From NCBI GenBank assembly GCA_964482535.1, contig CAYZXU010000004.1, positions 1 to 43,947 on the forward strand: a stretch of DNA of 43,947 bases, written 5' to 3'. This document shows, one piece after another, positions 1-7,353 of this stretch (its first letter is position 1; each line of letters begins with the position of its first letter). The notes under the pieces are model-generated. The model was not told the origin of the DNA. It saw nothing but the letters and a program-made list of their open reading frames with translations, and did not search any database. A program made the translations under genes and the position numbers. Source of the stretch: CAYZXU01 sp964482535. GTDB lineage: Bacteria; Desulfobacterota; Desulfobacteria; Desulfobacterales; BuS5.

Positions 1-284
1 CGCTCATAATCTACTGTCCAATTGATCTCGACTTTTTACGAGACCATCAATTTTAACTGTGCCACTATTTCATACTGGCCTATGCGTGTCAAGATGGGGC
101 TGAGTTACCCTGTCATCACTGTTGTGTTTTTTTGGTTTCATACTTGAAAGGAAGAATGCCTTGTGTCATAATATTTATATTAATGTTGATGATATTTTGA
201 GATTGTAAGTTTTTTAAAAATAAATTTAAAATTTTGACGGCTGCCTTTATATGATTCAGGAAGACGTCAAAGAAAGGAATGAAT
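1..284. other. Leader/intergenic region before cooC
   Basis: I see no credible gene here; the one antisense reading frame overlaps cooC and looks like a shadow. Bases 22-50 hold an imperfect inverted repeat: TTGATCTCG, loop, CGAG, three unpaired bases, ATCAA. It could be the terminator of a gene lying to the left or a dispersed palindromic element. Bases 130-260 are strongly AT-rich, as expected of a promoter region for cooC, but no convincing -35/-10 pair stood out. Confidence 0.5.
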
Positions 285-1034
285 ATGCCTTTTTCTATAG
301 CTTTGGCCGGAAAGGGTGGAACAGGAAAAACCACATTAGCCGGCATGTTAATTAAATATTTGGGGATGAAGGGGAAAACACCTGTTCTTGCAGTTGATGC
401 TGACTGCAATTCAAACCTCAATGAAGTGCTTGGAGTTGAGGTGAGCGATACTCTGGGGAATGCCCGTGAAGAGATGAAAAAAGGGATTGTTCCGGGTGGA
501 ATGACAAAAGATATTTTTATGTCCATGAAGCTTGAGCAGGCAGTCGTTGAAACCAAAAATTTTGACCTTCTTGTTATGGGTCAGCCCGAGGGACAGGGAT
601 GTTATTGTGCAGCCAACACTCTGCTTACAGGTTTTCTTGAACGGCTTACAGGCAACTATCCTTATATGGTATTGGATAATGAAGCAGGTATGGAGCATAT
701 AAGCAGGCTTACCACAAGCAATGTGGATGTTCTTCTAGTTGTTGCCGACACATCCCGAAGAGGTCTTCAGGCAGCTTTCAGAATTGACAAGCTGGCAAAG
801 GATTTAAATATCGGGGTCGGAAAAAGTTTTGTTGTAATAAATCAGTGCAAAGAAAAGCCCTCTGAGTTTGTATTGGATTTAATTGATAAATCAGGAATGG
901 AGCTTATTGGAACAATACCTGAAGATGATACCATATATGACCTTGACCTTAAAGGTCTGCCCACAATTGAAATACCAGATGATAATAAAGCCTTTACTGC
1001 TGCGGTTAATATTTTTGATAAAATTATAAAATAA
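285..1034 (+). CDS. cooC: CooC-type P-loop ATPase for CODH nickel insertion
   Basis: This is a 249-residue MinD/ParA-like ATPase of the CooC group, which drives nickel insertion into carbon monoxide dehydrogenase (or CODH/acetyl-CoA synthase) in the cytoplasm. The deviant Walker A motif KGGTGKTT lies near the N-terminus. The family-typical segment DNEAGMEH (about residue 131) marks CooC rather than MinD or ParA, and CYCAAN (about residue 107) supplies a cysteine pair of the kind CooC uses to bind metal at its dimer interface. Two in-frame ATGs occur at 279 and 285. I chose 285 because AAAGGA ends 6 nt before it, whereas the first ATG overlaps that ribosome site. No CODH gene lies in the window, so its partner must be encoded elsewhere. 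It could also be the AcsF variant serving acetyl-CoA synthase. Confidence 0.9.
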   Translation: MPFSIALAGKGGTGKTTLAGMLIKYLGMKGKTPVLAVDADCNSNLNEVLGVEVSDTLGNAREEMKKGIVPGGMTKDIFMSMKLEQAVVETKNFDLLVMGQPEGQGCYCAANTLLTGFLERLTGNYPYMVLDNEAGMEHISRLTTSNVDVLLVVADTSRRGLQAAFRIDKLAKDLNIGVGKSFVVINQCKEKPSEFVLDLIDKSGMELIGTIPEDDTIYDLDLKGLPTIEIPDDNKAFTAAVNIFDKIIK

Positions 1035-1125
1035 TTTTAGCGGCTTCTTTGAAAAATGTTCAGGTTTTAGGGAAGGCGGAAGTTCGGGTTGATGGCTGTT
1101 GTAAATCAGAATTGAAAGGTCAATA

Positions 1126-1965
1126 ATGTTTGTCAAATGCTGGGGCTCAAGGGGTTCAATCCCTGTTTCAGGCAAGGATTATATAAAATATGGGGGTGAT
1201 ACCACCTGCCTGGAGATCAGAACAAAAAGCGACGATATAATAATTGTTGATGCCGGAACAGGTATCCGCAGAATGGGTAATAAGATGATGGAGGAGGGCC
1301 GTTTTAAATATCACTTTATAATTACCCATGCCCACTGGGATCATTTAATGGGGTTCCCTTTTTTTAAACCATTATACCTTGAAGAAGCCCAGATACATGT
1401 TCACAGGTGCCCCTTCCCGAAAAAATTTGTTGAAAATATGATTACAAAAATCATGACGCCCCCTAATTTTCCCGTAAAATATTCTGAATTAAAGGCAAAG
1501 ATTATTTATGAAGACGGATTTCCTGAAAGATTTGAAATAGGTTCAGTTGCTGTTGAACCTGTTAATCTCAGCCATCCCAATATGGGAAGAGGCTATAAGT
1601 TTGTGGAAGACGGCAGATCCTTTGTTTTTTTAACTGATAATGAACTTGGGTTTGTACATTCAGGAGGGCTTTCCTTTGAAGAGTATGTGGATTTTTCTGC
1701 AAAGGCCGATCTTCTTTTCCATGACGCTGAATATACACCCGAGGAATATGAAAACAAGGTTGTCTGGGGTCATTCATCATATACTGACGCAGTGGATCTT
1801 GCTGTTAAAGCAGGTGTCAAAAAACTTGGACTTTTTCATCTGAATCAGGAAAGAACAGATGTCCAGGTGGATGAGATAGTTAAAAAATGCAGGAGTATAA
1901 TAATCGAAAAAGGAGCAGATATCGATTGTTTTGCTGTGGGGAGCGATATGACTTTTGAAGTATAA
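1126..1965 (+). CDS. MBL fold metallo-hydrolase
   Basis: A 279-residue metallo-beta-lactamase fold protein, predicted cytoplasmic. The zinc motif HAHWDH is at residues 68-73. A later SHPN segment and an FLTDNE segment fit the third and fourth metal-ligand regions. The N-terminus (CWGSRGS...YGGDTTC) is typical of a bacterial branch near PhnP and RNase Z-like phosphodiesterases, in which a glycine-rich strand precedes the first beta-sandwich. GAAAGG lies upstream of the ATG. The substrate cannot be deduced. It sits 91 nt after cooC, so it may be co-transcribed, but a link to CODH is only guilt by association. Confidence 0.85.
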   Translation: MFVKCWGSRGSIPVSGKDYIKYGGDTTCLEIRTKSDDIIIVDAGTGIRRMGNKMMEEGRFKYHFIITHAHWDHLMGFPFFKPLYLEEAQIHVHRCPFPKKFVENMITKIMTPPNFPVKYSELKAKIIYEDGFPERFEIGSVAVEPVNLSHPNMGRGYKFVEDGRSFVFLTDNELGFVHSGGLSFEEYVDFSAKADLLFHDAEYTPEEYENKVVWGHSSYTDAVDLAVKAGVKKLGLFHLNQERTDVQVDEIVKKCRSIIIEKGADIDCFAVGSDMTFEV

Positions 1966-1969
1966 TTTG

Positions 1970-1997
1970 TGCCTGAACGAAAACTGAAGTTCAGGCA
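1970..1997 (+). other. Hairpin between MBL gene and small ORF
   Basis: A perfect 9-bp stem (TGCCTGAAC with GTTCAGGCA) encloses a 10-nt loop just after the MBL stop codon. No U-tract follows, so it is not a classical intrinsic terminator. It may be an mRNA-processing or stabilising structure. Confidence 0.5.
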
Positions 1998-2021
1998 GTA
2001 TATAAGACAGCGAGGCAAAAA

Positions 2022-2258
2022 ATGAGTGAAATAAGAATGACCGGAGAACTTAGAACTGATTATGATTGCGAAGTAACTGATCTTCCTGCAGAAAGATGGG
2101 GCGAAGCTGTATTCAAAATTAAAGACAAAGAAATTATTCTTGAAGTCAGTGTAGAAAAGAACATAATAGTTGGAATAATGGTCGGAGAGGACGCCATGTG
2201 GAAAGGTACTCTTGACGGTCTGATAAAACTTCTGAAGAGTTCATTAAAAGAGAAATAA
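2022..2258 (+). CDS. Small conserved hypothetical protein (78 aa)
   Basis: I do not recognise a named family. The product is 78 residues, acidic at the N-terminus and rich in alternating beta-type hydrophobic segments (AVFKIKDKEIILEVSVEK), followed by a short helix ending in lysines. It has no signal peptide, membrane segment or cysteine cluster. The ATG follows GCGAGG at a reasonable distance. It lies 56 nt after the MBL gene and 40 nt before the sirtuin, so it probably belongs to the same transcript. Coding status rests on spacing, ribosome site and composition. Confidence 0.6.
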   Translation: MSEIRMTGELRTDYDCEVTDLPAERWGEAVFKIKDKEIILEVSVEKNIIVGIMVGEDAMWKGTLDGLIKLLKSSLKEK

Positions 2259-2298
2259 CTTATAGTTTGCTTTCTTTTTAATGGGAGAGGTTTGAAAA

Positions 2299-3045
2299 AT
2301 GGACGAATTGATAAAAAGGGCAGGCAGAGATCTTGCTTCGTCAAAAAATGTTGTAGCTCTAACCGGAGCCGGCATATCCGTTGAAAGCGGTATTCCGCCA
2401 TTCAGGGGTAAAGGCGGTATATGGGAAAAGATAGATCCCATGGAGTTTGCGCATATTGATACGTTTATGAAAGAACCTGGAAAGGTCTGGAATGTTCTTT
2501 TAAAGGATATGAAAGAGATTATTGACAAGGCAAAACCGAATGATGCCCATAAGGGGCTTGCCGAGCTTGAAAAACTTGGGATATTAAAAGCGGTTATTAC
2601 TCAAAATGTTGATGGACTTCACCAAAAGGCGGGTAATCGCGATGTAATAGAATTTCACGGAAATTTTGCCTGGCAGCGATGTCTTGAGTGTAACAAAGTA
2701 TGTGAAACAAGGGAAATAGATCTCACTCAAATTCCTCCGAGGTGCGAATGCGGAGGCATTTACAGACCTGAATGCGTTTTTTTCGGCGAGATGATTCCCC
2801 CCCATCACCTGATACGTTCCAGGGATCTTGCATCAACCTGTGATATTATGCTTGTTGTAGGAACCTCGGCGCTTGTTCAACCTGCTGCATATATGCCTGT
2901 TATGGCAAAGCAGAGCGGTGCAAAGATAATTGAAATTAACCCTGAAAAAACTCCCATGACCAAAAGTGTCAGTGATTATATAATTATGGGACAGGCAGGA
3001 AGAATAATCAGCGCTATTGTTAAAGAGATAAAACAGCAGCTTTAA
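2299..3045 (+). CDS. Sir2-family NAD-dependent protein deacylase
   Basis: A 248-residue sirtuin that removes acyl groups from lysine using NAD. The motifs are GAGISVESGIPPFRG (residues 23-37), TQNVDGLHQKAG (101-112), catalytic His120 in EFHGN, and a zinc site built from Cys128/Cys131 and Cys149/Cys151. The helix that carries the Tyr-x-x-Arg pair of desuccinylase-type (class III) sirtuins reads WNVLLKDM here. This argues for deacetylase or another short-acyl specificity. GGGAGAGG precedes the ATG by 9 nt. Likely substrates in such organisms include acyl-CoA synthetases, but none is encoded next to it. Confidence 0.93.
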   Translation: MDELIKRAGRDLASSKNVVALTGAGISVESGIPPFRGKGGIWEKIDPMEFAHIDTFMKEPGKVWNVLLKDMKEIIDKAKPNDAHKGLAELEKLGILKAVITQNVDGLHQKAGNRDVIEFHGNFAWQRCLECNKVCETREIDLTQIPPRCECGGIYRPECVFFGEMIPPHHLIRSRDLASTCDIMLVVGTSALVQPAAYMPVMAKQSGAKIIEINPEKTPMTKSVSDYIIMGQAGRIISAIVKEIKQQL

Positions 3046-3067
3046 ACGAAATATTTGCAATACATCT

Positions 3068-3784
3068 CTACCTCCTTTGGAGAAAAAGCCTCTGAAAGTT
3101 ATAGATTATTTTCGTCAAGAGTTTGTTTTCATTTTTTTTTATCTTTGTAAATTCCATTCCGTAACGGAAAAACTGACCTTCATTGTCTTTTGCAACCCAT
3201 CTTATGGTTAACTCCCTGACGTTTAATTTATGCGAGCCTTCTTCATCCGTCAATAACAAAACAGCGTCATCTATGGTTTCTCCCTTTTTCAGGATAGACG
3301 TTTTTTTTGATAATTTTGATCCCGCAGGAATGCCAAGAGCGCCTTCCTGGCTTATATCTATTAGATTAAACTTATAACTTATTGAGTTGATTTCACAAAT
3401 AATTTGTGACCCATACGGGGCAGATATCCTGAAAGTCTTTCTTCTTTGCAGCCTTTCAATGAATTTAGGAAATTTTAACCATATTTCATCATTAACTGCC
3501 ATAAAACTTATTGTATCAAAATTATGTTCAATTTTGTCAGGACAGAGAAAATTAAAACTGATTTTTAAGTTTTTTGAACTACTTATGGCTTTTTTAAAAT
3601 CATGTGATAGATCAACCAGAAAGTACGGTATACTATTAAAAGTTTTTACATCAGTAATAACTGTCAACTGTTCAAAATTACTGTGATGCAATTTTATTGT
3701 AAGCAATATTTTTTTGCTTTTAAGCTCCTTAAAAACTGTTTTTCTTTTTTGCCCTCTTATAATTTCATATTCATTCATCAGCAT
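3068..3784 (-). CDS. PilZ-domain c-di-GMP receptor protein
   Basis: A 238-residue cytoplasmic protein with a PilZ domain in its second half, expected to bind cyclic di-GMP. The RxxxR motif is Arg115-x3-Arg119, and the DxSxxG motif is Asp143-x-Ser145-x2-Gly148. The first 110 residues resemble the YcgR-like N-terminal barrel that often precedes PilZ and transmits ligand binding. No output domain is present, so it probably acts by protein-protein contact, for example on motility or exopolysaccharide machinery. The gene converges on the sirtuin with 22 nt between stops. It is divergent from the RACo-like gene. Confidence 0.85.
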   Translation of the reverse strand: MLMNEYEIIRGQKRKTVFKELKSKKILLTIKLHHSNFEQLTVITDVKTFNSIPYFLVDLSHDFKKAISSSKNLKISFNFLCPDKIEHNFDTISFMAVNDEIWLKFPKFIERLQRRKTFRISAPYGSQIICEINSISYKFNLIDISQEGALGIPAGSKLSKKTSILKKGETIDDAVLLLTDEEGSHKLNVRELTIRWVAKDNEGQFFRYGMEFTKIKKNENKLLTKIIYNFQRLFLQRR

Positions 3785-3812
3785 AAAATTTTATTAAAAT
3801 GATCAGGTTTTT

Positions 3813-3842
3813 ATCAAACTTATTATTGACAGGCTTTGTCAA
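3813..3842 (-). promoter_or_regulatory. Candidate promoter of the PilZ gene with -35 dyad
   Basis: Reading the minus strand, TTGACA (3842-3837), an 18-nt spacer and TTTGAT (3818-3813) form a plausible sigma-70-type promoter close to the PilZ start at 3784. The -35 box is one half of a perfect dyad, TTGACA-5 nt-TGTCAA (3826-3842). The other half could serve as a -35 for the forward direction. The dyad may also be a regulator site. Confidence 0.45.
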
Positions 3843-3993
3843 AAATTAAATTATACTTTTAAAAAATTCAGATTAAAAACAGACTGGTTTAAAAATGTTA
3901 CATATCTGTTTAATTTTTTCAACCCTTTAACTTTATAACATTTTTTTTATTTTTTTCAAACATAGTATAATTTTCAGATTATTTATATAAAAC

Positions 3994-5556
3994 ATGAAAA
4001 CAAAACAGAATAAAAGCTGCGTCAAAAAATTTATATTAACCCCGCCAACACTGGAAGATAACACAGCGGATGCGGACAGGCTCATCATGGCAATGAAAGC
4101 AGAGCTTAAAGCAGACAGTGTGAATATCGATTTTGAACTGCTTAAAAAGCTGCCCGGCCTGCTCAGGGAATCCAATTATAATGTCAAGTGTATCATTTAT
4201 AAGGATTTGGAAAGATTAATTCTTGCAGGGGTAACAGATTCAAGGAAAAATCAAATAATTGCAGGCATGGCCATAGATCTTGGAACAACCAGGGTTGTGC
4301 TGCGGCTTTTAGATCTTGAATCAGATAAAGTTTTAGGGGAATCATCATTTGACAATCCGCAAATTTCCATAGGGCCGGACATACTTGCAAGGATACATTT
4401 TGCAGATAAAAATGGAGGCCTTAATGTTATAAAGGGAATGATAATTGACAGTCTTAATCTGCAAATAGATGCATTATGCAGGGAATCTAATATTCTGCCC
4501 CAACAGATATACCTCCTTGCAGTTGCAGGCAATACAGCCATGACGCACCTTTTTTTGGGGCTCGATCCCAGGTGGATAATTCGGGAACCTTATATACCGG
4601 TTGTTAACAGACCGGGAATAATAAAGACAAAAGAGCTTGGGATCAGGGTTAATCCAGGGGCAAGAGTTCTTGTTTTTCCCAATGTCGGCAGCTACTTTGG
4701 AGGAGACCTCATTGCAGGCATAATCTATTCCGGTATCGCAAACAAAGAAGATACATCTATTCTGGTTGATGTGGGAACTAATGCAGAGGTAGTGGTAGGC
4801 AACAAAAACTGGCTTATGGCATGTGCAGGAGCAGCCGGCCCTGCCCTGGAAGGAGGAGTAACTAAAATGGGCATGATGGCGGGTCCTGGAGTAATTGACA
4901 GGGTTGCAATCAAGCCCGGCACATGTAAAGTGGAAATACATACGATAGATGAAAAACCGCCTGTGGGAATATGCGGTTCCGGGCTGATTGATCTTGCTGC
5001 CCAGCTTTTTTTGTCAGGCATGATAGATATACGGGGAAGGTTTGTGCCGTCTGTATGCGGTGACCAACTTAAAGAAAAAGATGGAATCAGGCATCTTGTT
5101 GTGGCACGCTCAAAAGGGAAAAATTGCGATTCGCCGGAAGACATTGAACTGACAATAAGCCAGGTGGATCTTGACAGCCTTATAAGATCCAAGGCGGCCA
5201 TGTATACAATACTGGAAACCATAACCATGTCTGTCGGCATGTCCTTGCAGGAGCTGTCAACTTTTTATGTGGCTGGCACATTCGGTTCTTTTATCAATCC
5301 GGTATCTGCCATATCAATAGGAATGCTTCCTGATCTGCCCATAAACAGTTATAAATCTCTTGGGAACAGTTCACTTGGCGGCGCAACAATGGCTCTGGCC
5401 TTATTCGACTGCATGGAGGAGATTGATAAAATAAGAAATAATATAACCTACCTTGAATTAAACGTTAATCAGGAATTTATGAACAGGTTCAGCGCAGCGA
5501 AGTTTCTTCCCCACACTGATCCTTTACTTTTTCCATCTGTTAAGGTATTTAGTTGA
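3994..5556 (+). CDS. RACo-like ASKHA corrinoid activator lacking Fe-S domain
   Basis: A 520-residue protein of the ASKHA/DUF4445 family, which includes RACo, the ATP-dependent reductive activator of corrinoid proteins. Residues 13-30 match the linker that normally follows the N-terminal ferredoxin domain (LTPPTLEDNTADADRL). The first ASKHA phosphate motif is MAIDLGTTR (92-100). The second, VDVGTNAEV (258-266), is followed by ACAGAAGPALEGG (276-288). The protein ends normally (PHTDPLLFPSVK). The usual 90-100-residue [2Fe-2S] domain is cleanly absent, with no cysteine cluster upstream. It probably reactivates a corrinoid Fe-S protein or methyltransferase, taking electrons from a separate ferredoxin. 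No methyltransferase is encoded nearby. Confidence 0.82.
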   Translation: MKTKQNKSCVKKFILTPPTLEDNTADADRLIMAMKAELKADSVNIDFELLKKLPGLLRESNYNVKCIIYKDLERLILAGVTDSRKNQIIAGMAIDLGTTRVVLRLLDLESDKVLGESSFDNPQISIGPDILARIHFADKNGGLNVIKGMIIDSLNLQIDALCRESNILPQQIYLLAVAGNTAMTHLFLGLDPRWIIREPYIPVVNRPGIIKTKELGIRVNPGARVLVFPNVGSYFGGDLIAGIIYSGIANKEDTSILVDVGTNAEVVVGNKNWLMACAGAAGPALEGGVTKMGMMAGPGVIDRVAIKPGTCKVEIHTIDEKPPVGICGSGLIDLAAQLFLSGMIDIRGRFVPSVCGDQLKEKDGIRHLVVARSKGKNCDSPEDIELTISQVDLDSLIRSKAAMYTILETITMSVGMSLQELSTFYVAGTFGSFINPVSAISIGMLPDLPINSYKSLGNSSLGGATMALALFDCMEEIDKIRNNITYLELNVNQEFMNRFSAAKFLPHTDPLLFPSVKVFS

Positions 5557-5638
5557 AACTATCGGCGCTCTCCACATGGGTGCCGGAGGATGCAGGGCGT
5601 AGATTTTTATTTATATTTTTTAACTTGAGGAGATTATT

Positions 5639-6487
5639 ATGGAAATTAAAACATTTGGGGTTATAGGTTCAGGGCAGATGGGCAATGGAATCGCCCAGGT
5701 TGCGGCAGTCAGCGGTCTTGATGTAATTATGAACGATATTAAACCTGAATTTATTGAAAACGGTTTAAAAGTTATTGCAAAAAATCTTCAGCGTTTTGTG
5801 GACAAAGGCAAAATCAGCAAAGATGAAAAAGATGCGGTACTAGGCAGAATAAAATCGAGTACAGACATTAAAGATATGGAAAAGGTGGATATGGTTGTGG
5901 AAGCCGCTGTTGAAAATGAAACCTTAAAATTTAAAATATTCAAAGATCTTGATGAAATATGTGCTCCTGAAGTTATCCTTGCCACCAACACTTCTTCCAT
6001 ACCCATAGGCAGAATTGCAGCCCAGACAAAACGGCCTGAAAAACTCATTGGCATGCATTTCATGAATCCGGTGCCCTTAATGAAACTTGTGGAGATTATT
6101 CGAGGGCTCGCAACTTCCGATGAAACATTTAAAACAACGTGGGAACTGGCAGAAAAATTTGGGAAAACCCCTGCCAATGCCAGTGATTATCCTGGATTTA
6201 TTGCCAACAGGATACTGCTCCCCATGATAAATGAAGCTGTTTTTTGTCTTTATCAGGGTGTTGGCTCCAAAGAAGATATAGATTCTGTAATGAAACTCGG
6301 CATGAATCACCCCATGGGCCCTCTGGAGCTGGCTGATCTTATTGGCCTGGATACCTGCCTTGCAATAATGGAAACCCTGTACAACGGTTTTAATGATCCA
6401 AAGTACAGACCCTGTCCTCTTTTAAGAAAATATGTTGAGGCAGGGTTTCTTGGCAGAAAAACCAGGAAAGGTTTTTATGATTATTAA
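5639..6487 (+). CDS. 3-hydroxyacyl-CoA (3-hydroxybutyryl-CoA) dehydrogenase
   Basis: A 282-residue single-function NAD(H)-dependent 3-hydroxyacyl-CoA dehydrogenase, cytoplasmic. It interconverts (S)-3-hydroxybutyryl-CoA and acetoacetyl-CoA in fatty-acid oxidation or butyrate metabolism. The Rossmann motif GSGQMGNGIAQ is at residues 10-20. The active-site segment GMHFMNPVPLMKLVE contains the catalytic histidine, and NRILLPMINEA plus GMNHPMGPLELADLIG mark the C-terminal dimerisation domain. The length fits the Hbd/PaaH family. GAGGAG lies 7 nt before the ATG. Complete-oxidising sulfate reducers use this step for fatty-acid or aromatic degradation. The partner thiolase and enoyl-CoA hydratase are not in the window. 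Confidence 0.92.
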   Translation: MEIKTFGVIGSGQMGNGIAQVAAVSGLDVIMNDIKPEFIENGLKVIAKNLQRFVDKGKISKDEKDAVLGRIKSSTDIKDMEKVDMVVEAAVENETLKFKIFKDLDEICAPEVILATNTSSIPIGRIAAQTKRPEKLIGMHFMNPVPLMKLVEIIRGLATSDETFKTTWELAEKFGKTPANASDYPGFIANRILLPMINEAVFCLYQGVGSKEDIDSVMKLGMNHPMGPLELADLIGLDTCLAIMETLYNGFNDPKYRPCPLLRKYVEAGFLGRKTRKGFYDY

Positions 6488-6515
6488 GGGTTCGAAATAA
6501 CTTTACATTATAAAT

Positions 6516-6875
6516 ATGGATATATCAAAACTTATAAAAAAAGTTAAACAACATTCTGATTATGGCAGAGTTGGAATGATACTCTGCCATAACGGAGTTG
6601 TTCGCGCAACTTCCCGTAATGGCAAAAAAGTTTCAGGTCTCAAGGTTAGTGTTGATAATCAGATACTTCAAAAAGTTATTGAAAAGCAGAAAAATAAACC
6701 CGGAATAATCGAAATTCTGGTGGAAATAGATAAGGACAGGATGCTTTTCGTTGGAGACGATATAATGCTGGTCGTTGTTGCCGGTGATATAAGGGATAAT
6801 GTTATTCCTGTTTTAACCGATATAATTAATGCAATCAAAACAGATGTTACCAGTAAAACCGAATTTTATGAATAA
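6516..6875 (+). CDS. Short MoaE-like molybdopterin synthase subunit
   Basis: A 119-residue protein resembling MoaE, the large subunit of molybdopterin synthase, which transfers sulfur from MoaD to precursor Z. The N-terminal half matches the MoaE core (VGMILCHNGVVRATSRNGKK), including the arginine after GVV. The region ILVEIDKDRMLFVGDDIMLVVVAG corresponds to the MoaE beta-hammerhead. The protein is about 30 residues shorter than classical MoaE. Its C-terminus (TSKTEFYE) keeps one lysine where MoaE has its WKKE active-site segment and then stops. Its last 8 nt overlap moaC, which supports a molybdenum-cofactor role. Whether it is active without the missing tail is unknown. Confidence 0.72.
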   Translation: MDISKLIKKVKQHSDYGRVGMILCHNGVVRATSRNGKKVSGLKVSVDNQILQKVIEKQKNKPGIIEILVEIDKDRMLFVGDDIMLVVVAGDIRDNVIPVLTDIINAIKTDVTSKTEFYE

Positions 6876-7353
6876 TTTTTCGCATATTGATACAGATGGA
6901 CAGGTGCGTATGGTTGACGTAACCGATAAAACGCAATCACTTCGCATTGCCACAGCTCAGGGCATAGTCAGCATGATGCCGGAAACTCTTGAGATAATAG
7001 AAAACAATTCTTCAAAAAAAGGGAATGTCATTGAAACAGCAAGAATTGCCGGAATAATGGCTGCTAAAAAAGCATGGGAGTTGATACCCATGTGTCACCC
7101 TTTAAATATTACCCATGTAGCGCTGGATTTTTTTCTGGACAAAGCTTCAAGCTCTCTTAAGATTGAAGCCGGCGTAAAAATTTTTTTTCATACAGGGGTT
7201 GAAATGGAAGCGCTCACAGCCGTCTCTGTGGCAGCCCTTACCATATATGATATGTGCAAATCATTTGACAGGAAAATGACAATCAACAAGATATGCCTTC
7301 TTGAAAAATCAGGAGGCAGGAGCGGTAAATTTTCACGAGACAGAAAAATATGA
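6868..7353 (+). CDS. moaC: Cyclic pyranopterin monophosphate synthase MoaC
   Basis: A 161-residue MoaC, which with MoaA converts GTP to cyclic pyranopterin monophosphate, the first stage of molybdenum cofactor synthesis. Signature segments are MVDVTDKTQSLRIA, IPMCHPLNITHV, GVEMEALTAVSVAALTIYDMCK and KSGGRSG. The longer frame opens at 6829, but residue numbering, family length and the 8-nt overlap with the MoaE-like gene favour the ATG at 6868. That start lacks a strong ribosome site, so translation is probably coupled. Its stop overlaps the mltA start as ATGA. Molybdenum or tungsten formate dehydrogenases are the likely consumers in this metabolism. Confidence 0.95.
   Translation: MNNFSHIDTDGQVRMVDVTDKTQSLRIATAQGIVSMMPETLEIIENNSSKKGNVIETARIAGIMAAKKAWELIPMCHPLNITHVALDFFLDKASSSLKIEAGVKIFFHTGVEMEALTAVSVAALTIYDMCKSFDRKMTINKICLLEKSGGRSGKFSRDRKI

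Noticed and set aside
116..556. 146-residue antisense reading frame at the left edge
   Set aside because: It overlaps cooC on the opposite strand, has no recognisable domain and has the composition of a shadow frame.
3068..3686. Plus-strand frames within the PilZ gene
   Set aside because: They are cysteine/serine-rich antisense readings of a well supported PilZ protein.
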